From assembly GCF_002933395.1 (NCBI RefSeq), contig NZ_PKFN01000009.1:248001-312000 (forward strand): DNA of 64,000 nt. Reading direction: 5' to 3'. The notes under the pieces are model-generated. The model searched no databases, had not been told where the DNA came from, and saw nothing but the letters and a program-made list of their open reading frames with translations. Every line of letters begins with the position of its first letter. Position 1 is the stretch's first letter. Position numbers and translations under genes: made by a program. The DNA comes from Yoonia maritima. Lineage in GTDB: Bacteria; Pseudomonadota; Alphaproteobacteria; Rhodobacterales; Rhodobacteraceae. Positions 18,744 to 29,139 of the stretch are shown here, piece by piece.

Positions 18744-21023
18744 TTAGCCATAATGCGCAACCGGTGTCCCCGCCAGCGCCGACATGTTCAGCAGTCCGCG
18801 CGGCGTGATGGATGGTGTGACAATATGACAGCGGTTGCCCATGCCCATGAGGATCGGTCCGACCTCTAGGCCGCCGCCTTTCATTTTTAGGATGTTGCGC
18901 ACGCCGGATGCGGCGTCAGTGTTGGCAAAGATCAATACGTTTGCAGCGCCCGGAAGGTGGGCGTCTGGGAAGACACGGTTGCGTAGTTCGACGTCTAGCG
19001 CGGCATCGATGTGCATTTCGCCCTCGTAAGCAAAGTCGCGCGGTTGGCTGTCCAGGATCGCCATTGCAGCGCGCATACGTACGCCTGTGTCGCAGTCAAG
19101 GTTGCCGAACTGGCTGTGCGAACATAGCGCGATCTTGGGATCGACCCCAAAGCGGCGCACGTGGCGGGCCGCTCCGATCACGGTTTCGGCGATTTGTTCG
19201 GGTGTCGGTTCCGAGTTCACTTGTGTGTCGGCCACGAACAATGGACCGTCTTCAAGGATCATCAGAGACAGGGCACCAACAGGGTGGAGCGTCTCGTTTC
19301 CGAGGATCTCGGTCACGTATTTCAGGTGCCAGCGGAATTGACCAAATGTGCCGCAGATCAGGCTGTCTGCCTCTCCGCGGTGGACCATGACGGCACCAAT
19401 CGCTGTGGTGTTGGTGCGCATGATGGCCTTGGCCAGATCAGGTGTCACGCCTTTGCGGGCCATCAGGTTGTGGTAGGTTTCCCAATAGTCGCGGTAACGC
19501 GGATCGTTTTCTGGGTTCACGATGCTGAAATCAACGCCGGGGCGGATTTTCAGGCCGGCACGTTCGCAGCGCTGGGCGATTACGTCTGGACGACCGATCA
19601 GGATTGGCGTGTCTGTCGTTTCTTCCATGATAGCTTGGGATGCGCGCAGAACCCGTTCATCTTCGCCCTCGGCAAAGACGATGCTGCGGGTCACAGTGCG
19701 TGCCGCGTCAAAGACGGGGCGCATGATCATCGCGGATTTAAAGACGGACCCGTCCAAGTTTGCCTTATATGCGGTCATATCCGCGATGGGGCGGGTGGCG
19801 ATGCCTGTTTCCATCGCTGCCTTCGCGACAGAGCTGGCGACAACGCCCATCAGGCGTGGATCAAAGGGTTTCGGGATCAGGTAGTCGGCGCCGAACGTTA
19901 GCTTTTCACCGGTGTAGGCTGCTGCTGCCTCGGCGCTTGTTGTGGCGCGGGCGAGGGCGGCGATACCTTCGATGCAGGCGATCTTCATCTCGTCGTTGAT
20001 GTCGGTCGCACCAACGTCCAGCGCACCGCGGAAGATGAACGGGAAGCACAGCACGTTGTTGACTTGGTTCGGAAAATCACTGCGGCCGGTTGCGATGATC
20101 GCGTCTGCCTTGACTGCGCGTGCCTCGGCCGGGCTGATTTCCGGTGTAGGGTTGGCCAGTGCAAAGATGATTGGCGCATCAGTCATCTGCGCGACCATTT
20201 CAGGTTTCAGAACGCCCGGTCCAGACAGGCCAAGGAACATGTCAGCACCAGCGATCACATCGTTCAATGTGGCTGGTGTCGTGCCTTGGGCGTATTCGGC
20301 TTTTTGCGGGGTCATGTCCTTTTCGCGGCCATTGTAAACAAGGCCTTCGATATCACATAGCCACACGTTTTCACGTTTCACGCCAAGTTTCAGGAGCATG
20401 TTCAGACATGCGATGCCAGCCGCGCCGCCGCCTGTGCTGACGATTTTGATGTCTTCGAATTTCTTGCCAGCGACGCGCAACGCGTTGGTCGCGGCAGCGC
20501 CAACAACAATTGCCGTACCGTGTTGATCGTCGTGAAACACGGGGATGTTCATCCGTTCACGGCAGATTTTTTCGACAATGAAACAGTCGGGTGCTTTGAT
20601 GTCTTCTAAATTAATCGCGCCGAAGGTGGGTTCAAGCGCGCAAACAATGTCGGCCAATTTTTCGGGGTCGGGTTCATTTAGTTCAATATCAAAGCAATCG
20701 ATATTGGCGAACTTTTTGAATAAGACGGCTTTGCCTTCCATGACAGGCTTTGAGGCCAATCCGCCAATGTTTCCAAGACCAAGAACCGCCGTGCCGTTGG
20801 TCACAACGCCCACAAGGTTGCCGCGTGTTGTGTAATCGCGGGCGGTGTTTGGGTTCGCTTTGATCTCGAGACAGGCTTCGGCGACGCCGGGGGAATAAGC
20901 ACGTGACAGATCGCGGCCGTTCGCCAAAGGTTTGGTTGCGCGAATTTCAAGTTTCCCGGGCTTGGGGAACTGGTGATAGTCCAGCGCGGCCTGTCGTGTG
21001 CTGTCTTTTGCGTTATCTGTCAT
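18744..21023 (-). CDS. maeB: NADP-dependent malic enzyme fused to phosphotransacetylase domain
   Basis: Oxidatively decarboxylates malate to pyruvate and supplies NADPH. The 759-aa protein has an N-terminal malic domain ([24 protein letters not shown]), a NAD-binding domain with [16 protein letters not shown], and a C-terminal phosphotransacetylase-like domain (from about 430, [19 protein letters not shown]) that is regulatory in this MaeB class. ATG 21023 follows GGAGGGACCC; an upstream TTG is ignored. A 20-bp near-palindrome sits directly ahead of the ribosome site and may be an operator. Confidence 0.96.
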   Translation of the reverse strand: MTDNAKDSTRQAALDYHQFPKPGKLEIRATKPLANGRDLSRAYSPGVAEACLEIKANPNTARDYTTRGNLVGVVTNGTAVLGLGNIGGLASKPVMEGKAVLFKKFANIDCFDIELNEPDPEKLADIVCALEPTFGAINLEDIKAPDCFIVEKICRERMNIPVFHDDQHGTAIVVGAAATNALRVAGKKFEDIKIVSTGGGAAGIACLNMLLKLGVKRENVWLCDIEGLVYNGREKDMTPQKAEYAQGTTPATLNDVIAGADMFLGLSGPGVLKPEMVAQMTDAPIIFALANPTPEISPAEARAVKADAIIATGRSDFPNQVNNVLCFPFIFRGALDVGATDINDEMKIACIEGIAALARATTSAEAAAAYTGEKLTFGADYLIPKPFDPRLMGVVASSVAKAAMETGIATRPIADMTAYKANLDGSVFKSAMIMRPVFDAARTVTRSIVFAEGEDERVLRASQAIMEETTDTPILIGRPDVIAQRCERAGLKIRPGVDFSIVNPENDPRYRDYWETYHNLMARKGVTPDLAKAIMRTNTTAIGAVMVHRGEADSLICGTFGQFRWHLKYVTEILGNETLHPVGALSLMILEDGPLFVADTQVNSEPTPEQIAETVIGAARHVRRFGVDPKIALCSHSQFGNLDCDTGVRMRAAMAILDSQPRDFAYEGEMHIDAALDVELRNRVFPDAHLPGAANVLIFANTDAASGVRNILKMKGGGLEVGPILMGMGNRCHIVTPSITPRGLLNMSALAGTPVAHYG

Positions 21024-21037
21024 GGGTCCCTCCAACT

Positions 21038-21057
21038 ATGGTTTAATGTTAAACCAT
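21038..21057. promoter_or_regulatory. Palindrome upstream of the malic enzyme gene
   Basis: ATGGTTTAA (21038-21046) and TTAAACCAT (21049-21057) are perfect inverted arms around TG. It is 15 nt upstream of the maeB start codon and could be an operator or leader hairpin. The regulator is unknown. Confidence 0.5.
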
Positions 21058-21205
21058 TTTCTTGCCGCAACGGAAATTATTGTCTGTCGTTAATCACAGT
21101 TTGGGGGCGTTTGGCAAATCATTCGATGCAGTATGGCCTTGGTTGTCGGGTCTTGCATCCGCGCGCATCAAAGATCAGTCTGCTTAAATCAACACGGAGA
21201 GAATG

Positions 21206-21598
21206 ATGAGCTTGATCGAAACAGCCCGCGCGGTACGTGAAAATGCCTATGCGCCTTATTCAAAGTTCAAAGTAGGTGCTGCTATTAAAGCGACGTCAGG
21301 TGCGGTCTATGCTGGCTGTAACGTTGAAAATGTCGCCTATCCCGAAGGCACATGCGCCGAGGCCGGTGCGATTGCTGCGATGATCGCCGCAGGCGATACG
21401 CGAATTGCCGAAATTGCCGTGATCGCGGACAGTCCCAAACCCATCAGTTGCTGCGGCGGTTGTCGTCAAAAGATCGCGGAATTCGCGGATGGTGATGTCG
21501 TTGTGACACTGACGACCGTTGATGGTGTAACAGCGAAAACAACCGTTGCTGATCTGCTGCCGGGCAGCTTTGACGCCGATTACATGAGCCGCGTCTAA
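21206..21598 (+). CDS. cdd: Cytidine deaminase
   Basis: Deaminates cytidine and deoxycytidine to uridine forms in nucleoside salvage. The 130-aa protein is of the small tetrameric type with three zinc-ligand cysteines: TCAEAGAI (Cys50, Glu52) and SCCGGCRQ (Cys83, Cys86). The usual proline before the second zinc cysteine (PCGxC) is a cysteine here. ATG 21206 is better spaced from GGAGAG than the adjacent ATG at 21203, which would add one residue. It is the first gene of the salvage operon; deoA starts 1 nt after its stop. Confidence 0.94.
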   Translation: MSLIETARAVRENAYAPYSKFKVGAAIKATSGAVYAGCNVENVAYPEGTCAEAGAIAAMIAAGDTRIAEIAVIADSPKPISCCGGCRQKIAEFADGDVVVTLTTVDGVTAKTTVADLLPGSFDADYMSRV

Positions 21599-21599
21599 G

Positions 21600-22895
21600 A
21601 TGGATGCCCGTGCGATCATTGCTGCGGTGCGCCGCCACCACACGCCCAGTGCCGAAGAATTGGCATGGTTTGCCAAAGGTCTGGCGACGGGCGAAGTAAG
21701 CGACGCGCAGGCGGGCGCCTTTGCGATGGCTGTTTGCTTGAATGGCCTGTCTGACGAAGGCCGCGTTTCGCTGACCAAAGGCATGCGCGACAGTGGTGAT
21801 GTGCTGCATTGGGATTTGCCGGGACCTGTGTTGGATAAACATTCGACGGGTGGCGTGGGGGATTGCGTATCATTGATCCTTGCGCCGACTTTGGCCGCCT
21901 GTGGTGTTTACGTGCCGATGATCTCTGGTCGTGGGTTGGGGCATACGGGTGGCACGCTGGATAAGCTTGAGGCGATCCCGGGTCTGTCTGTTGATGTGAC
22001 TGAACGCCGTTTGCACAAGATCACGCGCGATATCGGCTGTGCCATTGTCAGTGCTACTGGCCAAATTGCCCCTGCCGATAAACGCCTTTATGCGATCCGT
22101 GATGTGACGGCGACGGTTGAAAGCGTGGATCTGATCACGGCCTCTATTCTGGCGAAAAAGCTGGCGGCGGGGCTCGAGGGGCTGATCCTGGATGTGAAAT
22201 GTGGTTCGGGCGCGTTTATGAAAACGTCCGGAGATGCGCAGGCCTTGGCGCGCGCATTGGTTGATGCCAGCAACGGCGCAGGCTGCAAAACCGAGGCAAT
22301 GATCACCGATATGAATGCGCCTCTGGCACCCGCCTTGGGCAATGCGGTTGAGGTGGCTGTCTGTATGGAGATTTTATCAGGCAACGCCGCTGCTGCGCCC
22401 CGGCTTTATGAATTGACCGTTGCGCTTTGTGTGCGGCTATTGGCGATGCGCGGTGTTGAAGATGCCGAGGAGCAGGTAACCCGCGCGATCAGTTCGGGTG
22501 CCGCGATGGAGAAATTTGGCCAGATGGTTGCCGCCTTGGGTGGCCCGCCTGATATGGCTGATGACTGGCATACCCATCTGCCCAAAGCGCCGGTGGTGAA
22601 ACCGGTTCCGGCCCCCACAGCGGGGCACATTGCTGCCATTGATGGTGAGGCGCTAGGATTTGCCGTGGTTGCATTGGGTGGTGGACGCCGGGTTGAGACC
22701 GACAAAATCAATCCGTCTGTTGGCTTTACTGATATGATTGGGCTAGGGGATGCCGTTGCTGCGGGTGATCCGCTTTGCATGGTGCATGCCGCGACTGATG
22801 GTGACGCAGCAGAGGCTGTGGCTACCGTTCAGGCTGCCGTGCGGATCGGAGACGCAGCAAAACCCGACCCACTGATTATTGAAAGGATCACATGA
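21600..22895 (+). CDS. deoA: Thymidine phosphorylase
   Basis: Splits thymidine and deoxyuridine with phosphate to the base and deoxyribose-1-phosphate. The 431-aa protein has the family signature KHSTGGVGD near residue 80, SGRGLGHTGGTLDKLE, and the catalytic stretch SILAKKLAAGLEGLILDVKCGSGAFM. The C-terminal pyrimidine-phosphorylase domain (PTAGHIAAIDGEALGFAVV) is complete. It starts 1 nt after cdd and its TGA overlaps the deoB start, which places it in the middle of the operon. Confidence 0.96.
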   Translation: MDARAIIAAVRRHHTPSAEELAWFAKGLATGEVSDAQAGAFAMAVCLNGLSDEGRVSLTKGMRDSGDVLHWDLPGPVLDKHSTGGVGDCVSLILAPTLAACGVYVPMISGRGLGHTGGTLDKLEAIPGLSVDVTERRLHKITRDIGCAIVSATGQIAPADKRLYAIRDVTATVESVDLITASILAKKLAAGLEGLILDVKCGSGAFMKTSGDAQALARALVDASNGAGCKTEAMITDMNAPLAPALGNAVEVAVCMEILSGNAAAAPRLYELTVALCVRLLAMRGVEDAEEQVTRAISSGAAMEKFGQMVAALGGPPDMADDWHTHLPKAPVVKPVPAPTAGHIAAIDGEALGFAVVALGGGRRVETDKINPSVGFTDMIGLGDAVAAGDPLCMVHAATDGDAAEAVATVQAAVRIGDAAKPDPLIIERIT

Positions 22896-24070
22896 TGGCG
22901 CGTGCATTTTTGGTTGTCATCGACAGCGTCGGTATCGGCGGTGCGCCAGATGCGGATCGGTTCTTTAACGGTGACTTGCCCGATACGGGGGCGAATACGG
23001 TGGCGCATATTGCCCAAACCGCAGGTTTGCGGGTTCCGGTGATGGATGCGCTGGGGCTGGGTGCCGCTGTTAAGCTGGCGTCAGGAGAGGACGCACCGGG
23101 TATGGGCGCAACGCCGACGGGTGGCTGGGGGGCTGCAACCGAAGTTTCACAGGGCAAGGATACCCCATCAGGTCATTGGGAGCTGTCAGGTGTGCCTGTC
23201 CCGTGGGACTGGCACGTGTTCCCTGATGTGCAGCCAGCGTTTCCAGATGACGTTGTCGCGCATATTTGCGCGGCGGCAGGTACAGACGGGATTCTGGGGA
23301 ACCGCCATTCATCTGGTACCACGATCATCGAGGAAGAGGGCGAAGCGCATCTGAAAACCGGATGGCCGATTTGTTATACTTCGGCGGATTCGGTTTTGCA
23401 GATTGCTGCGCATGAAGAACATTTTGGATTGGATCGCCTGCTAAAACTGTGCGCTGATATCGCGCCACTGCTGCACGAAATGAAGGTTGGTCGCGTGATT
23501 GCACGCCCGTTTATCGGTGAACCCGGTGATTTCAAACGCACCAGCAACCGCAAAGATTTCGCGATTGCGCCGCCATCCCCGACGATATGTGACTACGTCC
23601 ACGATGCGGGCCGCAAGGTTTATGCCGTGGGCAAGATTGGCGACATCTTTTCGATGCGCGGCATAGATGACCTACGCAAAGGGCGCGACGACGCGTTGAT
23701 GGGGCATATCAGCGATTTGGTGGACGAGGCCGACGATGGTGCTTTGGTCTTTGCTAATCTTGTCGAATTTGACAGTGAATTTGGCCATCGTCGTGACCCC
23801 AAAGGATATGCCGGGCATCTTGAATGGTTTGACGCGGAACTTGGGCGTATCTTACCCCGATTGCACCCTGATGATCTGTTGATCGTCACGGCAGATCATG
23901 GCAATGACCCGACTTGGTCCGGGACTGACCACACCCGCGAGCGGGTTCCAGTGCTTGTCCATGGGATCGGTGCGCGGGAACTTGGCCAATTGGCGTTCAC
24001 TGACGTGGCAGCGAGCATCGCAGCGCACTTGGGCGTAAAGTATAACGGAGAGGGGCGCAGTTTCCTATGA
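22895..24070 (+). CDS. deoB: Phosphopentomutase
   Basis: Interconverts (deoxy)ribose-1-phosphate and 5-phosphate, linking nucleoside phosphorolysis to central metabolism. The 391-aa alkaline-phosphatase-superfamily enzyme starts MARAFLVVIDSVGIGGAPDA with the metal-binding Asp, and has GNRHSSGTTII around the phosphorylated threonine, TADHGNDPTW and GTDHTRERVPV with metal ligands. An ATG 3 nt upstream (22892) is equally possible. AAGG precedes it. It overlaps add by 4 nt. Confidence 0.96.
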   Translation: MARAFLVVIDSVGIGGAPDADRFFNGDLPDTGANTVAHIAQTAGLRVPVMDALGLGAAVKLASGEDAPGMGATPTGGWGAATEVSQGKDTPSGHWELSGVPVPWDWHVFPDVQPAFPDDVVAHICAAAGTDGILGNRHSSGTTIIEEEGEAHLKTGWPICYTSADSVLQIAAHEEHFGLDRLLKLCADIAPLLHEMKVGRVIARPFIGEPGDFKRTSNRKDFAIAPPSPTICDYVHDAGRKVYAVGKIGDIFSMRGIDDLRKGRDDALMGHISDLVDEADDGALVFANLVEFDSEFGHRRDPKGYAGHLEWFDAELGRILPRLHPDDLLIVTADHGNDPTWSGTDHTRERVPVLVHGIGARELGQLAFTDVAASIAAHLGVKYNGEGRSFL

Positions 24071-25059
24071 ATTTCAAAGATATCCCAAAGGTCGAACTTC
24101 ATACGCACCTTGAAGGATCGGCGCCGCCTGCGTTCATCGCTGGGCTGGCCCGCGAAAAGAATATCGACATCAGTGGCATCTTTAACGCTGACGGCAGCTA
24201 CGCATTTCGCGACTTCGATCATTTCCTAAAGGTATACGAGGCCGCATGTGAGCCGCTGCAATCGCCCGAGGATTTCCGCCGCCTAACTATGGCTGTGCTG
24301 GAAGAAACCGCCGCGCATGGCGTCGTCTATATGGAGACATTCGTGTCACCTGATTTCTGCGGTGGCGGTGATGTTTCCGCGTGGCGTGATTATCTGGCGG
24401 CGATGCAGGATGCCGCGGATGAGGCCGAACGCACGATGGGTATTACCTTGCGTGGTATCGTGACGGGTATCCGTCATTTTGGTCCCGATCAGTGTAAGGT
24501 CGCAGCCCGTTGTGCCGCCGAAACCAAGGGTGATTTCATCACCGGGTTTGGCATGGCCGGCGGCGAAATGGCCGGGCGTCCGGGTGATTATGCCTATAGC
24601 TTTGACATGGCGCGCGAGGCTGGTTTGCAGTTGACAGCTCACGCTGGTGAATGGGGCGGCCCTTCGATGGTTGCCGAGACTATTCGCGACCTGAAGGTCG
24701 AACGCATCGGCCACGGTATTGGCGCGATTGATGATACGAACTTGATGGAAGAGATCGCAGATAAGGGTGTCGTGCTAGAGGTTTGCCCGGGTTCGAACGT
24801 TGTGCTGAAAGCGGTCACTGGCTGGGGCGCGCACCCGATTGCGAAACTGCGCGATGCTGGTGTGCAAGTGACGGTATCTACGGATGATCCGCCGTTCTTT
24901 CACACGACAATGACCGCTGAATACGAAATGCTAGCTAAGACATTTGGCTGGGGCGAAGATGATTTTAGGGCGCTGAATGAAACTGCCTTGAACGCCGCCT
25001 TTTGCGATGAAGAAACCCGCGCCCGTGTGGCAAAACGATTGGAGCCTAAAAATGACTGA
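24067..25059 (+). CDS. add: Adenosine deaminase
   Basis: Converts adenosine and deoxyadenosine to inosine forms. The 330-aa TIM-barrel amidohydrolase shows the zinc ligands ELHTHLEGS (13-21), the catalytic HAGEWGG, the RIGHGIGA loop and VSTDDPPFF. All catalytic positions expected for the family are present. It overlaps deoB by 4 nt and upp by 8 nt, so the five genes are one translational unit for salvage of exogenous nucleosides. Confidence 0.95.
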   Translation: MNFKDIPKVELHTHLEGSAPPAFIAGLAREKNIDISGIFNADGSYAFRDFDHFLKVYEAACEPLQSPEDFRRLTMAVLEETAAHGVVYMETFVSPDFCGGGDVSAWRDYLAAMQDAADEAERTMGITLRGIVTGIRHFGPDQCKVAARCAAETKGDFITGFGMAGGEMAGRPGDYAYSFDMAREAGLQLTAHAGEWGGPSMVAETIRDLKVERIGHGIGAIDDTNLMEEIADKGVVLEVCPGSNVVLKAVTGWGAHPIAKLRDAGVQVTVSTDDPPFFHTTMTAEYEMLAKTFGWGEDDFRALNETALNAAFCDEETRARVAKRLEPKND

Positions 25060-25684
25060 TCATGTCACCCACGTGACCCACCCATTGGTGCAACACAAAC
25101 TGACGCTGATGCGCCAGAAGGATACATCGACTGCTGTGTTCCGACAGCTACTGCGTGAGATTAGCCAGCTATTGGCGTACGAGGTCACGCGCGGCCTGCC
25201 GATGACGACCAAGCAGATTGAAACGCCGCTGCAGACAATGGATGCGCCCGTTATTGACGGCAAAAAGCTGGCGCTTGTGTCGATTTTGCGGGCTGGCAAT
25301 GGTCTGTTAGATGGTGTGCTGGAATTGATCCCGTCTGCACGCGTTGGTTTTGTCGGGCTTTATCGCGATGAAGAAACGCTTGAGCCGGTTCAGTATTATT
25401 TCAAGGTCCCAACCGAGCTAGAAGACCGTTTGGTTATTGCTGTTGATCCAATGCTGGCCACAGGTAATTCGTCAGTCGCGGCGATTGACCTGCTGAAAAA
25501 GGCGGGTGCCAAGAACATCCGTTTCTTGTGTCTGCTTGCGTCACCCGAAGGCATCGCCCGCATGAAAAAAGCACACCCGGATGTGCCGATTGTTACTGCG
25601 GCCATCGACGAAAAGCTGAACGACAAAGGTTATATCGTGCCCGGACTGGGTGACGCTGGCGACCGGATGTTCGGCACCAAATAA
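25052..25684 (+). CDS. upp: Uracil phosphoribosyltransferase
   Basis: Makes UMP from uracil and PRPP, closing the pathway that starts with cytidine deamination. The 210-aa protein from ATG 25052 begins [20 protein letters not shown], the canonical Upp start, and has VSILRAGNG and the PRPP-binding loop [16 protein letters not shown], ending [11 protein letters not shown]. The open frame reaches back 15 residues into add, without support. It is the last gene of the operon. Confidence 0.96.
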   Translation: MTDHVTHVTHPLVQHKLTLMRQKDTSTAVFRQLLREISQLLAYEVTRGLPMTTKQIETPLQTMDAPVIDGKKLALVSILRAGNGLLDGVLELIPSARVGFVGLYRDEETLEPVQYYFKVPTELEDRLVIAVDPMLATGNSSVAAIDLLKKAGAKNIRFLCLLASPEGIARMKKAHPDVPIVTAAIDEKLNDKGYIVPGLGDAGDRMFGTK

Positions 25685-25688
25685 ACGC

Positions 25689-26705
25689 TTAGATGTTGCA
25701 GATGTTCTGCAAACTTACCCATTCACTGTCCGTCAAAATGGCGGGCAGTGTTTCACCCTCGAGCGGGTCCAGGCCCAAATCGGGCATATTCCCAGTCAAT
25801 TCATCTAGCAGCGCCAGATAAGGCGCATGCGGGATTTGTGCCGCGCTGAAAGCAGCGCGTAGTTTGGCTCGGTTCGGTGTTGAGCCTGTCCCTGCGGTGA
25901 TTTCTTGCGCGTTTTCTTGCAGTACTTCGGACGGGATTTCGCCCGTTGTTAGTAGCTTGAACGTCACGCTAAGCCCTGCGCTGTGCAGTACAGTTTCCAG
26001 TGGATCATTCTCGCCGGTTCCTGCGCGACTGGCCACGATAAAGCCAGCCGGTGCTGCCGGATCGTCCGCCTTTTGCAACAACCCGTAATCGAGCAAAATC
26101 AACCGTCCGGGAATGGATACTGCACCTTGGTCTAGATGCGGGACAACCACGATTTTGGTGCGCGTTTCTGCCCCAAATAGGCGCTGGGCGAGCTTTACTG
26201 CCGCTTCGTTTGCGCGCGGTTCGCGACATGGTGCGCCAGTCGTCGCTTGCATGTGGCCCAGCATCGTTGCGCCGATTTCGGTGCGTTTTGAAATTGGCAC
26301 GACTGATAGGGTCTGGCGCGTCAATGCACCGGGTAGCCAGAAAACGGCCAACGCCAGTGCTGTGGCGGTGATGCCAGCTGTCGTCAGGTGACGCAGTTTT
26401 CCGGGTTTTGGTCGTGCCTTATCGAGCGCCTTTTGGATTTCACCAATGGCGTCGATCATCAGGTCGTCTGAGATTTCGATGGTTTCGTCGGCGTCATCGC
26501 CGGGGGCATAGATTGCGGGCGTTTCGCCGGGGTTTGTGCGTAGGATTGCAGGTAGCGACCAGTGGGTTAGCGGACGCCCTGCGCCATCCGCGATCACCAG
26601 TGTCGCGTTGCCAAAGGAAATGACGACGTCGCGCCGCTGCGCATCGCTGTCAGCGCGCCACAAGCCGTCGCATTCCAGCCGCTCATATTTATCAAGTGCT
26701 GTCAT
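25689..26705 (-). CDS. Membrane-anchored protein, possibly a degenerate M48-type peptidase
   Basis: A 338-aa protein from ATG 26705. The N-terminal 100 residues are a soluble beta-rich region that begins with a short domain reading VVISFGNATLVIAD; a single membrane helix lies at about 107-128 (HLTTAGITATALALAVFWLPGAL). The C-terminal region resembles the M48 metallopeptidase layout, with PGRLILLDYGLLQKADDP in place of the segment before the catalytic helix, but HExxH is absent. This reading is inference from pattern only. Proteins of this make-up seem confined to Rhodobacterales. It converges with upp, 4 nt apart. Confidence 0.7.
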   Translation of the reverse strand: MTALDKYERLECDGLWRADSDAQRRDVVISFGNATLVIADGAGRPLTHWSLPAILRTNPGETPAIYAPGDDADETIEISDDLMIDAIGEIQKALDKARPKPGKLRHLTTAGITATALALAVFWLPGALTRQTLSVVPISKRTEIGATMLGHMQATTGAPCREPRANEAAVKLAQRLFGAETRTKIVVVPHLDQGAVSIPGRLILLDYGLLQKADDPAAPAGFIVASRAGTGENDPLETVLHSAGLSVTFKLLTTGEIPSEVLQENAQEITAGTGSTPNRAKLRAAFSAAQIPHAPYLALLDELTGNMPDLGLDPLEGETLPAILTDSEWVSLQNICNI

Positions 26706-26797
26706 TGCCCGAACTGCCTTTTTTAGAAACAATATCGCGGGGCGGACGTATTGTCATGTCGGTAATCACAAGTAGGCGGGCAAAACCCAACTGGGAT

Positions 26798-26831
26798 GAC
26801 GCACCCTGAAAAAACAGGATGCGCCGTTTGT
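26798..26831 (-). terminator. Hairpin after fadB
   Basis: On the minus strand GCGCATCCTG TTTTTT CAGGGTGCGT can fold into an imperfect stem directly after the fadB stop. There is no T-run after the stem, so it may be a weak terminator. Confidence 0.45.
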
Positions 26832-26832
26832 C

Positions 26833-29127
26833 TTAAGCAGCTTTTTCAGCAGCTGCGAAGCGCTTGTAGAACTCTTGGTTCTTGTCAGCCATTTCGCGCA
26901 GCAGGGCAGGGGTTGTGAACCGTGGGCCGAATTCTTCGGTCAGTTGGTCACAGCGTTCTGCTGCATACGGTGTGCCGATGATGTCCAGCCAGCTGAACGG
27001 GCCACCAGACCAAGGCGCAAAGCCCCAGCCAAGGATCGCACCAACGTCACCTTCGCGGATGTCTTCGAGCACGTTTTCTTCGAGCGCACGGACAGCTTCG
27101 AGTACCTGTGCGAACATCAAGCGGTGCTGCACTGTGGTTAGCTCAGGCTGATCGTCTGCAACAGGGTACTGCGCGGCTAGACCTTCCCAAAGACCGGTAC
27201 GTTTGCCTTTGTCGTCGTAGCTGTAGAACCCGCTGTTGGATTTACGGCCAAGACGTTTTTGGTCAAACATCCAGAACAGAACCTCATCGACTTCGCCATC
27301 TGGGTAATCGTCGCCCATAGCCGCCTTTGTCGCCTTGGCGATTTTCACGCCCAGATCAACCGAAGTTTCGTCAACCAACTGAAGCGGACCAAGCGGCATG
27401 CCCAGCAGTTTCGCCGCGTTTTCGATCAGCGCAGGTTCTACGCCTTCCTTCACCATCCGAATGCCTTCGTTGATGTAAGGAATGATGCAGCGGTTCGCAT
27501 AGAAGAACCGTTCGTCGTTAACGACGATTGGTGTCTTGCGGATCTGACGCACGAAATCGAGCGCCTTGGCCACAGCCACGGTTCCGGTTTCTTTGCCTTT
27601 GATGATCTCGACCAGAAGCATTTTGTCGACAGGGCTAAAGAAGTGGATGCCGATGAACTTTTCAGCGTCGTTAGATGCCTTGGCAAGTTCAGTGATCGGC
27701 AGGGTCGACGTGTTGGTCGCAAAGATGCAGTCAGGTCCGACGACAGCTTGTACCTTTTTCGTGACCTCGGCTTTGACACCGACGTCTTCGAACACGGCTT
27801 CAACGATTAGATCACAGCCGCTCAGTGCGGCATAGTCCGTTGTCGCGTTGATCAGGCCAAGCACGGCTTCTTTCTTTTCTTCGGTCGCTTTTTTGCGGGA
27901 AATCCCTTTGTCCATGTAGGACGTGGTGTAGGATTTACCTTTGTCGGCAGCGTCTTGTGTGCTGTCGATCAGGACAACCTGAATGCCAGCTAGTGCAGAA
28001 ACCAATGCGATGCCTGCGCCCATCATGCCAGCGCCGATGATGCCGACCTTTTTGACCTTTTGGTCAGCGACGTCTGGGCGGTTTGCACCTTTTTCAAGCG
28101 CTTCTTTGTTGATGAACAAACTGCGGATCATTGCAGATGAAGATGGGTTCATCAGGATGTTGGTGAACCAACGTGCTTCGATCTTGAGCGCTGTGTCGAA
28201 TGGGACTAATGCGCCTTCGTAGACGGCTGACAGCAGAGCCTTGGCCGCAGGGAATGCGCCTTGGGTCTTGCCGTTGACCATAGCGGATGCACCAACAAAG
28301 GTCATGAAGCCAGCAGGGTGGTACGGCGCACCGCCGGGCATTTTATAGCCCTTTTCATCCCATGGTTTCACGATCTTATCGCTACCCATTGGCATCGTAA
28401 CAGGATCTGAATCCGGGTCTTTGGGATCAGAGAGTTGAAGTGGATAGACCGGAATTTCTTCGTTCGGGATTGCGCCTGCTGTGGCCAAAACCCATTGCGT
28501 TGCACGTGCGACAAGATTCTCTGGAGCAACAACTTCGTCGATCACGCCAGCTGCTTTGGCTTTCTTAGGGTCGTTTAGCTTGCCTTCGAGAAGAAGGGGC
28601 GATGCACCCATTGCGCCCAGCTTGCGTGACAGACGTGTTGTGCCGCCGGCGCCGGGGAAGATGCCGACCATGATTTCTGGCAGGCCGATTTTGGCTTTGG
28701 CGTTATCTGCCGCAAAGATGCGGTGACAGGCCAGAGGGATTTCGAGACCAATGCCAAGCGCAGTGCCGGGCAGGGCGGCTGCGATAGGTTTGCCACCTTT
28801 GTTGGTTTTTGGGTCCATACCGGCGCGTTCGATTTTGCGCAGGACGGCGTGCATGCCCATTAGACCGTCAAACAGACCCTTGGCAGGGTTGTCGCCAGCG
28901 CTTTCTTTCATCTTTGCGATGATGTTCAGGTCCATGCCGCCAGCAAATGTGTCTTTGCCGGATGTAATCACGATGCCTTTGACCGCGTCGTCGGCCAGCG
29001 CGTCGTCAACAAGGCCGTCTAGAACGGGCCAAGCCTCCATGGACATGACGTTCATGGATTTGCCCTGAACGTCCCAAGTGATGATTGCGACGCCGTCAGC
29101 GCCTTTGTTCATTGTAAAGTCAGTCAT
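26833..29127 (-). CDS. fadB: Multifunctional fatty-acid oxidation protein (enoyl-CoA hydratase/3-hydroxyacyl-CoA dehydrogenase)
   Basis: Carries out hydration and NAD-dependent oxidation in beta-oxidation. The 764-aa chain has an N-terminal crotonase domain (VGIFPGAGGTTRLSRKLG) and a C-terminal hydroxyacyl-CoA dehydrogenase domain with the NAD loop KVGIIGAGMMGAGIALVSA, HFFSPVDKM and NDERFFYANR. It forms the alpha subunit with the thiolase encoded 12 nt upstream. The family in alphaproteobacteria is often called FadJ; naming here is by architecture only. Confidence 0.94.
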   Translation of the reverse strand: MTDFTMNKGADGVAIITWDVQGKSMNVMSMEAWPVLDGLVDDALADDAVKGIVITSGKDTFAGGMDLNIIAKMKESAGDNPAKGLFDGLMGMHAVLRKIERAGMDPKTNKGGKPIAAALPGTALGIGLEIPLACHRIFAADNAKAKIGLPEIMVGIFPGAGGTTRLSRKLGAMGASPLLLEGKLNDPKKAKAAGVIDEVVAPENLVARATQWVLATAGAIPNEEIPVYPLQLSDPKDPDSDPVTMPMGSDKIVKPWDEKGYKMPGGAPYHPAGFMTFVGASAMVNGKTQGAFPAAKALLSAVYEGALVPFDTALKIEARWFTNILMNPSSSAMIRSLFINKEALEKGANRPDVADQKVKKVGIIGAGMMGAGIALVSALAGIQVVLIDSTQDAADKGKSYTTSYMDKGISRKKATEEKKEAVLGLINATTDYAALSGCDLIVEAVFEDVGVKAEVTKKVQAVVGPDCIFATNTSTLPITELAKASNDAEKFIGIHFFSPVDKMLLVEIIKGKETGTVAVAKALDFVRQIRKTPIVVNDERFFYANRCIIPYINEGIRMVKEGVEPALIENAAKLLGMPLGPLQLVDETSVDLGVKIAKATKAAMGDDYPDGEVDEVLFWMFDQKRLGRKSNSGFYSYDDKGKRTGLWEGLAAQYPVADDQPELTTVQHRLMFAQVLEAVRALEENVLEDIREGDVGAILGWGFAPWSGGPFSWLDIIGTPYAAERCDQLTEEFGPRFTTPALLREMADKNQEFYKRFAAAEKAA

Positions 29128-29139
29128 AACAGTGGCCCC

